This document shows, piece by piece, positions 47,406-59,425 of a stretch of DNA of 64,000 nucleotides. Source of the stretch: Arctopsyche grandis (Eukaryota > Arthropoda > Insecta > Trichoptera > Hydropsychidae). The translations under genes were made by a program, and so were the position numbers. Numbering within the stretch: position 1 is the first letter of the stretch; the number at the start of each line of letters is the position of its first letter. The notes beneath the pieces are model-generated. The model was not told the DNA's origin and did not search any database. It was given only the letters and a program-made list of their open reading frames with translations. The stretch is from the NCBI RefSeq assembly GCF_051622035.1, contig NC_135360.1, positions 13,568,001-13,632,000 on the forward strand, written 5' to 3'.

Positions 47406-47925
47406 GTAATAATAACTTATAATAATAACAATATTAACACAACATCATTAAAATCATTTAGAATTAAAATCACAATATTAATCATTTAGTTATTTTATGT
47501 ACGCTAAAGGCGCAGACACACGGAGCGGTACGCGGCACATGTATTTTTAAAATATTTATGCAAAAAAAAATATTAGGGAAACGGGAAAGAGAACTGAATA
47601 AGGCTACACAATTGGAGAAATTAAATAAATAATGATATCGATGACAATGATATAACTATTTTGTTTTAAATACTATTTGAAAGTTATTAGTAATCTTTCA
47701 ATATTTTCAGTAGAATAAAAAACACTAAGCAAACAAAAATATAAATATAATATAAATTTCACTATTTCAGAAAATCAAATATTTTCAGCATCAAATGTCG
47801 AAAGCACGATGACAAATCATTATCTGAACATAAACATAAACACTACGTGATTTTAGAAGTTCATGATGATTAGGCGTCGTACACGCCTACTCATCATGAA
47901 CTGCGTACGTCTCTACGTCCGTAAA

Positions 47926-48126
47926 TGTACGTCTTTACGTCGTATAATGTTTACATTTTGTTGTTATCGAACGATTTTCACCGGCCTATACAATTAATAA
48001 CTTAAAGTAGAAAAAATAACGTACTTACCCAACTGATTTTTTCTGCTTTAAGTTATGAATTGTATAGGCCGGTAAAAACGTTCGATAATAACAAAATGTA
48101 AACATTATACGACGTAAAGACGTACA
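47926..48126. mobile_element. Foldback element, about 90-bp arms
   Basis: TGTACGTCTTTACGTCGTAT at 47926 pairs with ATACGACGTAAAGACGTACA ending at 48126. The arms meet around 48030 and are nearly perfect, including CGGCCTATACAATT/AATTGTATAGGCCG. No ORF. Confidence 0.88.
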
Positions 48127-49867
48127 TTTTGTTTTATCTGAAAGTGATAGCTCGCTAATGATTTTTAATATGATTCACCGTAGTAAGTATGAAAAAATTC
48201 AACGATTCTTATCTTCTAATAAAATAAAGTTTAAAAAAAAATCAAAACTGCAAATAACTCGTTTCAGAGTTGTACGTTTGATCCTTATAATATACGTTTA
48301 AAATAATCTATATATGTATGTACATACACTTGACCCCGTCTTATATACATAATAAAAATAATTAGCGTTATATTTAGATATCATACTGATTTATTAGTTC
48401 TATTTTTGCAAAAACTTTAGTAATAATTAAATAGACTATTTATTATTAAGATTGGCATGAATATGGCGAAGATAATAAAATGATGAATAAAGTCGAAACT
48501 TCAGATGAATGCGAATACTGTTTTATTTTTTTTGATAAATTGATGTGAAAAAAAATACATTAAATATAATATAATGCTTACATGTATACATTCGATAAAT
48601 TAAAGCCCTGTGTACTTTTCTTACCAAAATATTCAATTGTTTATTATTTCGAAATTTAAAACAAGCGAGGAAAGGCACTTATCTGAATGAAAACATTTCA
48701 TTTCAAAATTATGTTTAAATTTAAATGACAAATCAGTTTTTGCGTATCTATCATTAAAATTTACGTATTTTGGTACGATACATGAAAAAATATCTATGTA
48801 CACAATCACATCCTTTATAAAGACTAAAGAAAAACAAAGAAAAATATTTAAACATTATTCTCGTCTAGGCATGACGTACATACGTGAATTAATTATCAAA
48901 AATACAATACAATACGGTCATCGAGTTATCGAATTTCGATTACAAAGTATCAAAATTATGAAACCCATCTGTCATTTTTACGATATTGAGGTCATAAGTT
49001 CATTTAAATGATAAAAAAAGAACGCAATAATGAAACTGTCAGAAAATTTGTATTTTATTGCAATTTTTTTCCCCTTTTTAGTAATTAAAAGGAAAAATTT
49101 TACATCAATTTATTTAATTGACCAAAAAGAGATTTCAAGTCAAACAAAATTTGGTACTTATAAACAAAGTAATGTACAGAATATGTTTAGATAGGGTTAC
49201 CATGTTTTATGAAAAGAAGTACAAATGTATATAAATAATTAAAATCAACTAAACCAAAATATTTTAATGCTGAAATATATAATGTAAAATAATGTTCTAA
49301 AATTATTGGGATTATTTAATTCGCGACAAGTTTTAGGATTTTTTCAACAACGGATAGTTTTGTTAATGTGAATGAAACTCATAATTTGGTCATTGAAGAA
49401 ATTTTTAATGAAAGTTTATTATAAAATATGTTGGAAAAATAATGTACATATGTATGTATGTATGTTATTAAGTCGCGCAATAAGCAAATTTTCCCAATAC
49501 TTGATTTTCACAGAGAGCAGGAGTTTTCCGCTAAAAATGAGATGTATGATCAACCTATGTATGGCAAATATGTATTACTTTCATCCTATTGACAATCTTA
49601 GCAATGTCATTTTCTCTTTTTGCAAGAATACCAGACCAATACTTAAAGTCTCTGGGCGCTCTTGAAAATTGGACCGACATACATATAATATGTATGTACG
49701 TTCAGGTATTTTTTTTATTATTATATTTATTCATGAAACTGAATTTGGCAGTTTTTTTATTGTCATCCAGTACTATCAACTCCACAACTAATCTTTGGAA
49801 TCTAAATTATATTTTACTTTCAATTTCAATAAAAAAATGGAAAAAAAAAAAAAAAAAATAAATAAAA

Positions 49868-49932
<65 letters not shown>

Positions 49933-50289
49933 CCTATGTATATAATATATTTATTATTTTAATGTATATGTAGAATAATAAAGTATGGTGCTAGATTCAT
50001 TGTTAAAACGCGACAAGAATGTAGTACATATGAGTGTGTTCGTTTGCATAGTAGTATTTACTAGAATTTATCGTAAACGTAATTATTCAGAAACATTGAA
50101 TGACACGACCGCGTAAAATGATTAAACTCCTCATGTGGTCTGATTAACTATCATTTATTGAGGAAAATATTAACATTATACATTATTAAGAAATCAACTA
50201 TTCCAGTAAAAGTTTCACAGGTGCTACAATTACACCAAGGAAAATTAATACGCATAACCAATTTCTCCGGGGCCTAAATATGCCTCAAT
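48127..50289. other. AT-rich stretch without recognised genes
   Basis: Contains an (A)n-(AT)n tract at 49840-49929. The other open frames are short and not similar to anything I know. Confidence 0.5.
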
Positions 50290-50678
50290 TACGGATTGCA
50301 ATACCGGTATACCGGTAAATCGGCAAAATTTCGTCATCGAAAATACCGGTAAAATTTAAAATTTACCGGTAATTGCCGGAAACTATTTTATCTATTTTAT
50401 AAGTACAATTAGAGGAATATTACTATTTTAAATTGATAAATTACCGGCAACACAGACTAACCAAATCTTAATGTGATCAGACGGTTGTTTCAATTATGAT
50501 CGAAACTTTCAAATGGTCCAAACTTAAAATAAATAAATATGTTTGGTTAGAAATAAAAAAAAAAAAATTATTATTACGAATAAACTTAATTTATGACATT
50601 AGTCACCTGTGATTCATTTATAAATATTTATGATTCAAACTAGGCTAACGTTTCAGGAAGAGTTAATTGCAATCCCTA
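50290..50678. mobile_element. Non-autonomous hAT element, 389 bp
   Basis: TACGGATTGCAATACC on the left and ATTGCAATCCCTA on the right. Flanks GCCTCAAT and GTTTCAAT match at 6 of 8, the differences being C/T. The left part repeats ACCGGTAAA palindromes. Confidence 0.75.
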
Positions 50679-51306
50679 GTTTCAATATTCACCTTTTATA
50701 TAATAATATTAATTTAAAAAAATATAATAATATTAATTTTAAAATTAACAGCTTATAAATATTTATCTAATAAATTTCTATTGAACTAAATTCAACATTT
50801 TTTTCAGAATGAGTTCTAGCGTCAATATTTATAGTATTGTGACTGTAGATTCGCCTGCCGAGTAAAATATAAGCAATTGAATCAAAACATACGCACGCGT
50901 GTAATCGGATATGCGTAAGACTACGGCGTAAAACGTAATAAAGTCACGTGAGCATCACATTGAATGACCACCAGTAGTGTATTGGTACTCTTTTTCACTT
51001 CACTTCACTTCAGTTCTCCAAATTTCGAATCTCAATCTCAAAATTCTATTATTTTATTAAAAATAGAAAAGAAACATCGAGAGTTTAAAGAACTGTTCAC
51101 ATCCCGTCCCAAAAACCTCTTGACGGCTTGAATATACATATGTTATAGGGGGTGGAGGGACGTAAAGGTCCATCAAAATAATCAGTGTGACGGCACTATT
51201 TAATTTAGCACTTCATTTAAGTTAAACCAAACGAAAACAAGCGATCATTCGAAATCATTATTGAAGTCTGTCACAATCTAAACTACGATCTTTCAAAGTC
51301 TGCTAC
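50679..51306. other. Spacer, nothing recognised
   Basis: AT-rich, with a CACTT repeat near 51000. No coding exon recognised. Confidence 0.4.
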
Positions 51307-51822
51307 TTATTTTTGCTGGTTAGCGAGGTTCGTGACCTGTGAAGCTTCTTTGTCGTGTCGGGAAAACTGAAAATTTTCAACAAAAGTGGCGTGACCATCG
51401 CGCCGTCCAGACACCTTTTGAAGTGTTTGCCAAATGTGTTTGTTATCTTGAGAATAGTTTTCTATGAATTGTGGCGCCAAACCTTGTCGTGATTCATTCA
51501 AACTCAAAAACATTATAATACTACGAGTCGACATATTACGATAACAAGCATCAAGTTGAATGTATTTGTTTACTGTTCTACAATCTGGATTTTTTTTTTC
51601 TTAATATGGACATGCGAACTAATATTACAAATGATAGTGGATTTTTACATACCTCCTTTTTACAATTGGAAATGAACTGGTTCATATTATATTTTCCTGA
51701 TGGGCCGTCGATGTAATTTCTAAATTTCTTTTTTGATTTATAGGCTGATACCATCACCCACGATGACACTATTGAAAATTGATGATGGGAATTTAGTGGG
51801 TGACTTACAATTCGCCAAGTAC
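51307..51822 (-). CDS. Possible 3' end of an unrecognised gene, two exons
   Basis: Product not recognised. On the minus strand 51822-51664 is open after a CTTTTTAG acceptor-like site (TWRIVSHPLNSHHQFSIVSS, then WVMVSAYKSKKKFRNYIDGP). The second open block, 51584-51307, reads YIQLDACYRNMSTRSIIMFL, then GLAPQFIENYSQDN, HIWQTLQKVSGRRDGHATFV, and stops. The gap of about 80 bp is the intron size seen in every other gene here. The strongest donor (GTATGT, exon end 51653) breaks the frame, while a weaker one (GTAAAA, exon end 51664) keeps it. The acceptor lacks a pyrimidine tract. The amino-acid composition looks protein-like. It could be a real gene end, or a decaying one. Confidence 0.4.
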
Positions 51823-52665
51823 CTAAAAAGCTACATAAAAATTTCTTAATGACTTGATGTCAACTTATGAAAACTTGCCAAATATTTCGTGACACACACA
51901 AATTTCACAGAAAATTTCAAAGTACAAGTGCCAATATACATACTTGTAATTATTAATTTTATCAAAAATCACTGCACAACGGTTACTTAAATTCAAATTT
52001 AAAATTTTCTATAATCAATTTCTACTTAATTAATTATTAATTTGAAATAATATTTTAAAGAACCTTTGTTTTGTTTGTATTAAAATATATTAGTTAGTTA
52101 ATTTCAAAATGCTTTCCATAAATAAGAATTACATAGAAATAAATGTTTATTATATGTACCTATTTCGGTTTTTACATCTAAAAAAAGTATAATAAAATGA
52201 AATCACAAAAATTTACAATTCATATTTTGAAATGAAAACAATTGAAGTGTGTTCGAGACATTATTTCCTAAATACGCTTCAATTATTTGAAATGCATGTT
52301 TGACGCGTTATTTAATCAAATAAAACTTTCTATATATTTATGTATCAAAAAATTGTTTCAAAGTTAATTTTTGTGTAGTTCAAATCATCGTTGCTATGGA
52401 AAAAGCTATAAATCATATTTAACTGTAGTCTTCTTTTCAGTGAGCAAATTCTAAATCTCGATTCTTATTTGTTAGAACATCTTAACTGACCAATTGGAAT
52501 CTATTAATTTTTCTCCCTTACTGCAAACAGCCGAGAAATAAAATACTATGACGAAAGAATCACGATTTTATTACATAAAAAAACGAAGCCCTCGTGACGT
52601 TATTTCATTTCATATTAACTGTTGATCACAAAAAACGCCTTCCTTTATGATTCATCAATCGAATA

Positions 52666-52666
<1 letters not shown>
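51823..52666. other. Spacer, nothing firmly recognised
   Basis: AT-rich. Might hold upstream exons of the previous entry, but none could be identified. Confidence 0.35.
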
Positions 52667-52710
<44 letters not shown>

Positions 52711-53156
52711 GAATGCTTGTCTGTCTGTCACGTATGCGTTCCTATACTTTACTATAATTTAATTTGATTATTAAGTATTAATTCGAAACTGAAACATTCA
52801 CTTATCGAAACGCGTCGAGAAACGGGGACGGGATCGGGAATTGCATCCGTTATTGTACGATGGAACGATGGAACTTTCAGAATTTATTGTATGCATGTCC
52901 GGGAAGCTTATTGTGAAAAAAATCGGCCAATAACAGGAACGGAAACGGGAAAAACGGAAATGAGTGGCATTGCAACGCAATAATTTCAAATGTTTTTAGG
53001 GTAAAATAAACAAATGATTGAATAATTTCAAATGTGTTCGCTGCCTGAGTTTTTCCGACAAATGGAAACGGGAACGGGAACGAGAACGGGAATGGGAACG
53101 GGAACGGGAATTGCATGCGTTATTGTGGAATTGCAACGCATGCCGGGTTCAGCTAG
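52667..53156 (+). mobile_element. Helitron, family B, 490 bp
   Basis: A|TCTATATATATA start, terminal hairpin GCATGCGTT...AACGCATGC, CGGGTTCAG spacer, CTAG end before T. Contains (GGGAAC)n hexamers at 53062-53110 and a (TA)n tract at its left end. Sibling of 1437-1601. Confidence 0.88.
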
Positions 53157-53224
53157 TTTAATGTTCATTTGCATTCATCATTGTATGTTCGATGGATGGA
53201 ACTACATACTACACAGACCGCCTT

Positions 53225-53438
53225 GAATAGACATTACATTATTATTATTATTAGACTTATTGTTGTTATTATTTATTATTATAATAATAATAATTATTAT
53301 TATTATTTATTATTAGTAATATTTATATATTTACTTATGTATTTATTTATTTTTTGTTTACTATTTTTCAATACTCTTTTTATTATTTATATGGGCGTTG
53401 GGGATTGCACTATTCTCCTTATCGTCTGGAATAAAAGC

Positions 53439-53475
<37 letters not shown>

Positions 53476-53476
53476 A
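53225..53476 (+). repeat. (TTA)n-rich tract with LINE-like tail
   Basis: Two ATT/TTA microsatellite blocks surround GGGGATTGCACTATTCTCCT-TATCGTCTGGAATAAAAGC, which looks like a LINE 3' end followed by its (TTA)n tail. Confidence 0.6.
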
Positions 53477-53477
53477 T

Positions 53478-53669
53478 TAATATATAATTTCGAAAGATAC
53501 TTTCTATGTATGTATGTAAGTTTTGATTCGTAGAATCCGTGACATTAAATTTAATAAAAAAACAAATGAATATTCAAATAAAATAAATTTAAAAAAATGT
53601 TTACTATTAGATTAGCCATGTTTAAGCGGTTTATATTACAAATACCGAGCGAAACCGGGTAAAACCTAG
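53478..53669 (+). mobile_element. Helitron, family A
   Basis: AATATATAATTTCGAAAGAT start region, ACCGAGCGAAACCGGGTAAA and CTAG at 53666-53669 followed by T. Confidence 0.8.
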
Positions 53670-53986
53670 TATTTAATATACATATCTACAGTAAAATAAG
53701 TTTTTCAAAAACGAAATCCAAAGTCACGTATCAAGGAAATGCACTAAATACACAAATCGATGACTAAATCAAAAATAAAAACAAAAAACTTTGTCATCAA
53801 AAGTCAACGTCAAAATACTACACAAAACAACCGCGGAAATGCTAATTTGGCCGCATCGACCAGGAAACTGGTGCGAATTGTGCAAAAGGAACATACGAAC
53901 GCACCGTTCATCACGTAGCACCGTTCTCGGATACGGAGAGGGGCGTCATTGTGGGGGCGGAGGCGCTGCAGCAGCCCCCATTCGAA

Positions 53987-54031
53987 GGGTGGGGTGGGGT
54001 GGGGTGGGGTGGAGTGGGGCGGGGTCGGGGG
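53987..54031 (+). promoter_or_regulatory. G-rich block, possible G-quadruplex
   Basis: At least eight runs of three or more G separated by one to three bases (GGGTGGGGTGGGGTGGGGT and onward), 42 bp before the TATA box of the secreted-protein gene. This composition can fold as a G-quadruplex. Role in expression is inference. Confidence 0.6.
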
Positions 54032-54072
54032 CGCGAACTCCCCCTCCACCGTATCGCATCGGTTGCGTTGCC

Positions 54073-54079
54073 TATATAA
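54073..54079 (+). promoter_or_regulatory. TATA box
   Basis: TATATAA in CCTATATAAGAGCGC, 167 bp before the ATG of the six-cysteine protein. It is the only clear TATA promoter among the host genes here, fitting a tissue- or time-restricted gene. Confidence 0.7.
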
Positions 54080-54245
54080 GAGCGCTGCGGAAATCTACCA
54101 ACTCATTCACAAACGTTTGATCATCTGGTCGTGCACGTTCCACATTTTCACCGATTTCCCTCTCACGTTTTCTTAGTCGCTGTCTTTCGATAGTACGATT
54201 CGAGTGCGTTCGTGCCGTCGTTTCATCCGAATTGAATATTACACG

Positions 54246-57200
54246 ATGTCTTCACGAATTGTCGACTGTGTAGTGGTCGCAGCGTTGGTGGCTTCTCTCA
54301 CTCTTGTGATGATGATGGCGACCCCCGTCGACGCTGGTGTGCTTGTAAGGGAAGAAGTAAGTCATCATTTTTACGTCGTAACAATAGATGAAGTTTCGTG
54401 ATCATAAGATAATTCGAATCCGAGATTTTGACTCAGAATCTATCACTGATCACGCTTTCATGATTTTTATGCCTCTGTGTATTTTAAAGATAATTTGAGC
54501 ACGGTCCTATCACACTGAAACTTTGCATCAGTGGATTAAATTTTAGGTTGAGCAAAAAAGTACTAACTCCCCTCTTAGGTCTCATATTTTTAGTTAAGTT
54601 TTTGGAATCAATTATCTCCTAAGCCATTCTAATAGGTATGATGAATTTCGTACACTATTAATTTTTAAATATTTTTACCTCTACTATAATTAGCACTCGA
54701 GGCTTTTTATGTTTTTATCCGAAACCGTTCGGATAAAATTTCAAATCTATAAGTTTCGGCTTAATATCAACTAAAAATAATAAATTTAGTGAAGATCCTT
54801 GAACTGGAAGGGGTAGTTGGTTCTCTTTTCCTTTTTTTTCATCCAAATTTCAATCCAAAATGTTCGAGTTTCCATAGGTTGGCGCTCAAATGTGTATCGA
54901 CAACGTTCTCATAGCTGGGATTTGTGAATATTTCATTTTAATTTCATCATTATTGAATTTTGATTTTGATTCTTCTTATTAAATACATAAATTAAGTCAT
55001 GGGTTGGTTATGTCCATTTTTTTTTATTAGATTTGGGATATACCTGGCCCTAAAATTTGTTCCAAAATAAATCAATTAGGATTGTATCGCGATAAGATTT
55101 AAATTTTTAAACCGTTATCAAAATTGTACGCAATTTACGCTTGATTTTTCGTGCATACATACATACATACATTCGTGATGGATGTTTTTCTTGACTGTAA
55201 AATCTGCATTATACATAAATATATGTACATATGTATGTATGTATGCTATACACAATTTTACAAATCTTTTGCCTATTATTTTGCTTTATGCTGTACAAAA
55301 GATTCTTTGAATCGCGGCTTACTAAAATAATACTATTATATATTATTTGGTAGATAAAATGCCGAATTTGAATTATGAGATTTACTTTATACATAATTAT
55401 ATACAATATTTAAATGATGATATATTATTTAGTAATTAATTTTTATATAATATGTATGTAAGTATATTTACATAATTAAATAGTATGCATTTTTATATTT
55501 GTAGCAATTATTGTACAAAAAGAAAATGTCTACATTTTAAAATCCGATGGCATATCGTTTTAGACTAATTTTTTCTGCACTTAATCTGATGTAATATACA
55601 TACATATAGATAAAAGTACGTCATAGATTTTTTATATAACAGGGAAGGAACTTCTATCGATTCTGGGTGCATGATGCAACAACTGCCATTGTTTGTTCAT
55701 CTTCCAACGGTATATTCCCGAGGGCAGAATACCGTGACGCCATGGTCACATTATGGATATTTAATATACTAGCACTTAATCATTTGCATGCCACCTGCAT
55801 TTATCATTATCCATAGGTACCTATGGTACCACAACGAGAACAGTAAAGTCAATAATAGTTTCGTAGAAGCTCTACTTTCTATTCGTTGCTTTTCGACACG
55901 ATATCAATTCGCGCGAAACATTTGCCTACATACATTCAGACATACATATAGGGAACATACAGTAATTTGAGTTCATATCTCTCAGAATTAATCAATTAAC
56001 AATTAACAAATAAAAATCGCACTAATCAAGTCTTAATTTATCATGTTGTATATGTACATGTTTGTAGTAGTGTAGTCATGCATTTTAGAAGATATCGATT
56101 TGGCAGAAGTTTCACGTACCAGACAATGCGTCTGGCCGTAAAATGGGCCAACCAAGCATCTAGCCTAGAACTTGGAATGATGCAATACTATTTGGCTATT
56201 TCGACGGTAGGGTGCAGTTCCGCTTGTAGGACACGTGTATAAACGCACACTGTACCACGTGGAATACACATGCGTCCTAAATCTATTAATGACATTGCTA
56301 TTTATATTTTTATATTCGAAATGATATGTCGTTGGACTTACGTAACATGCATTAAATTTCCATTTTATGAAGTGAAGGGTCGCTTGCCAATTTAGAATTT
56401 TCCTCGTCGTTGAGCAAATGAGCTGTGACACGTTTCCAGACGTTGAACGAAATACAATAACTTGACAAAATGGCTTCTGACGTGAAAATAACATTGTTCT
56501 ATGGATTTAAATTCTAACAGTCTATATTACGATAAATTTTCTTTTATAAATATAAAACAATCGGTTATAGTAAATATTTTCTTCACTAATAAAGTACGTC
56601 ACTCAATATTTTATTTTCGGATATTTGAAGGAAAATTTCGCTTGTGTTTGTAACGTATTATTATTGTTCTCAGACCATCTATCTTCCATCTAATATATAA
56701 ATTCGAAAAAGGCGTCGTGTGTTTCGGTTCGAAGAATACGTGACGTCATCGAAAAAATCAAAGTTTCTATGCCGACGATATTGATATCGTTTTCGATTCC
56801 ATTTTCGATTTCATTTTCAGTTCCGGATCCCGATTTATTTTTCAGTTCCGGATCCGGAATCCTTTTTCAGTACCGGATCCGGATTTCTGTTTTAGTTCCG
56901 GATCCCGATTCTTTTTTCAGAATATTCAAATAAATTTAAATAAAATATAACTGTTCAAATAAATTTAATAAAATGTTAACTATTAGATTAGCGGTGTTTA
57001 AGCGGTTTATATTACAAATACCGAGCGAAGCCGGATAAAACCACTAGAAGACAATATATTCCAAGAACTCCATTTTCTTTTAATATTTCGATCAACGTCA
57101 GCGATAAATTATTATTTGAATAGACACCGTAAATGTGATAAAACAAAATATTTTATATACATCCATAATAATAAAGTTAGATTTCCGTATCATTCCATGC

Positions 57201-59230
57201 GAATAACTTGCATGAAAAGATATTTTTTCCATGAAATGAGACTAGTTTGAAAGTAAAGACATTAAATGACTGTTTGTAGCTTGTATTGAGTTGATTTACA
57301 TTCATAAATTTTTTATTTGAAACATATAGAACCGTTTTGTTTGGAGGCTTGGGAGTGAGGGTTGTGAAGAAGCCCTGACCGGCCTATAAATAAAGATGGC
57401 CTCTTTTGGCCGTAAACGGACGCTACTGCGTCGTTAGAAATTACGTCAAGAACGTCCAATCACCCGAACAGTGGCTACAATCATAATATTTACGTTTGAT
57501 AAGCGGCAGAAAGGAAACACAGCGGGGGCCGGGAGAGGCTCGCCTTCCGTTCGCTACAATCAAATGTTTGGCCTTCAACCGTGCGAACTGCGACCATACT
57601 TATAATACGTGCAAATTTATCTTATTAATTTTACGCGCGTGTAGGTATACCTACTTGAATTTGATAACAAAGTTAACGGTGTGTAAACAAAGCTCAAGCA
57701 GAGCTCAACACCACTTTTAACGCGATTATGTACATGTTTACGCAGTTACAGTCTTTTAAAGTATCTCGCGAAGGCATCTTTCATTATTTTTGTTGGGAGA
57801 GATTTTGAAAAAATACGTGAATAAGGATACATTTAGTAATCAATAGTCGTATTATTGATATATATTGGATAGATATATCGATGAAGAATCAGTGAAAACC
57901 GTTAGGTAAAATTCTCCGTCATAAGATTAAAGTAGTATCTACAGGGTAGAAAGTTACGTGTAGATTCTACACGTAACTTTTTACTTTATCTACATATGTA
58001 CGTAGTAACAATAGATGAAGTTTTGTGATCATGCGAAAATTCGAACTCGAGATTTTGACTGATTCGAACTCAGAATCGATTACTGATCACGTTTTCCTTA
58101 TCTAGAAAAAAATGTGTGTGTGTGTCTGTGTATTTTGGGGATTTTTCGAACACCGTTAGTCCTATCGAACTAAAATTTAGTATCGGTTACGGAAATTCCT
58201 ATCGACACGACGTAAATTTTTAAGTTGACCGGAAATGGTACCTCCCCTTATACATAGGTGTCCTCTTTTTTTAAGTTTTTGAATTCAATGATCTCCCAAA
58301 CGAATAATTGAATCGGACTGAAATCTTCTTACATGTAATAGAAATTATAAATTTTATACTCCAATAAATTTTAAATATTTTTTCCTAAGCCGGAAGTAGT
58401 AATTTTACTCTAGAGAATCGAGGTTTTTTATATTTTCCTCAGAAACCTTTTAATTTATTGAACTGAAATTTCATATCTAGAAGTTGATTTAAATTCTGCG
58501 CTTTATCTTAATTTGGACATAAAGGAAATTATTTTAGCTATACAAGTGTACACTTAGAGTATAATAATTTTAGGTACAAATGTACATAAAAAATTGGCAT
58601 GTTTGTACATACATACATATAGGTTTTTCATTCCAAATTGGCTTTTTTTCATTTCAAATTGACCCTTTTTTATTTCAAATTAAATCTTTTTCATTTCCCC
58701 CCTTTTCGATATCAATTTGAAATGAAAAAACTATATGTATGTATGTATGTACAAACATATGCCTATTTTTTATGTACATTTGTACTTAAAATTATTATAC
58801 TCTAAATGTTCACTTGTGTACCTGTATAAAAAATATATACATACACGTTTTAAAAAAAAATCACTACTTTAAGTTATATTATACAATATATTCAAATTGT
58901 TTAATTTTTTTTATTAAATGCGATTTTATTATGTTTTCAGCGAGCTGCAAGAAACAATTCAGCTGAACTTGACTTCTGTGTAGACAGCGCACCTTGTGGA
59001 TGGGCAATATATACACCATTTACTCGTCGAGTTGAATACTTCGTTAAGAGCGTGTAAGTATTTAATTTATTTTTGGTAAATTGATTGAATTTATGATCTT
59101 AAAATGAGTATAAAATATTAAAATTTCTTCCATCAGGTGCATATGCGATCCGAAGATTTCAAAGTGCGTGAGGGTAAGCGACGACTTGTCAGTGAGCGCA
59201 TACGTGTATCAATGCGAACCAATTTCATGA
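54246..59230 (+). CDS. Small secreted six-cysteine protein, 3 exons, 105 aa
   Basis: Not recognised by name. Exons 54246-54356, 58941-59053 and 59137-59230 carry textbook donors (both GTAAGT) and in-phase junctions. Residues 1-30 are a signal peptide (basic start, hydrophobic VVVAALVASLTLVMMM, cleavage probably after VDA). The mature chain of about 75 aa has six cysteines: DFCVDSAPCGW, then YTPFTRRVEYF, SVCICDP, SKCV and YQCEPIS. That suggests three disulfides, as in cysteine-rich hormones, immune effectors or venom-like peptides, but the spacing matches no family I can name with confidence. Intron 1 is 4.6 kb and full of repeats. Promoter has a TATA box and G-rich block. The ATG at 54204 is in frame but would bury the signal peptide, so 54246 is preferred. 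Confidence 0.85.
54370..54785 (+). repeat. Dispersed repeat R, diverged copy in intron 1
   Basis: GTAACAATAGATGAAGTTTC, TCGAATCCGAGATTTTGACT and CACTGATCACG align with 57985-58500. It begins only about 14 bp after the exon 1 donor. Confidence 0.7.
56689..57047 (+). mobile_element. Helitron, family A, long form
   Basis: TCTAATATATAAATTCGAAA start, several TTCAGTTCCGGATCC units, ACCGAGCGAAGCCGGATAAA and CTAG at 57044-57047. The base after CTAG is A, not T. Confidence 0.8.
57950..57980. repeat. 31-bp near-perfect palindrome
   Basis: AAAGTTACGTGTAGA followed by one T and its exact complement. Could extrude as a hairpin. Lies at the left border of repeat R. Confidence 0.8.
57985..58500 (+). repeat. 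Dispersed repeat R, longest copy
   Basis: Carries the uninterrupted sequence GATTACTGATCACG where the copy at 36870 has a MITE-1. No coding potential. Other marker strings: TTCGAACTCGAGATTTTGAC and GGAAATGGTACCTCCCCTTA. Confidence 0.75.
58540..58826. mobile_element. Foldback element, about 95-bp arms
   Basis: CACTTAGAGTATAATAATTT on the left pairs with the right arm ending ...AAATTATTATACTCTAAATG. The centre has repeated TTTCATTTCAAATTG units. It lies 114 bp before exon 2 of the secreted-protein gene. Confidence 0.8.
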
Positions 59231-59248
59231 GCTATAATATTCATGACA

Positions 59249-59425
59249 TTGCGCTGTTGCGACGCTGCGCGACACGTCAACGTTGATATAAAAGGCAACT
59301 CTGACGCGCAACTGTGTCGCGTCGCGCCCTCGTACTGCGTTCTATCTCATACTATTTCATACAAACAATATTTGGCCGCGTAGCGTCGCAGCAGCGCACT
59401 GTCGCATAGTGCGGTCAGACCTTAG
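59249..59425. repeat. GC-rich inverted repeat in the 3' UTR
   Basis: TTGCGCTGTTGCGACGCTGC and, 140 bp on, GCGTAGCGTCGCAGCAGCGC pair. The right end GTCAGACCT resembles the AGGTCTG Harbinger terminus, but the left terminus is missing. Likely a truncated MITE transcribed with the gene. Confidence 0.6.

Noticed and set aside
53169-53474. Tyr-rich 101-aa open frame
   Set aside because: Encoded by ATT/TTA microsatellites and a LINE tail.
56165-56494. 109-aa minus-strand frame in intron 1
   Set aside because: No family resemblance or splice context; lies in repeat-rich intron.
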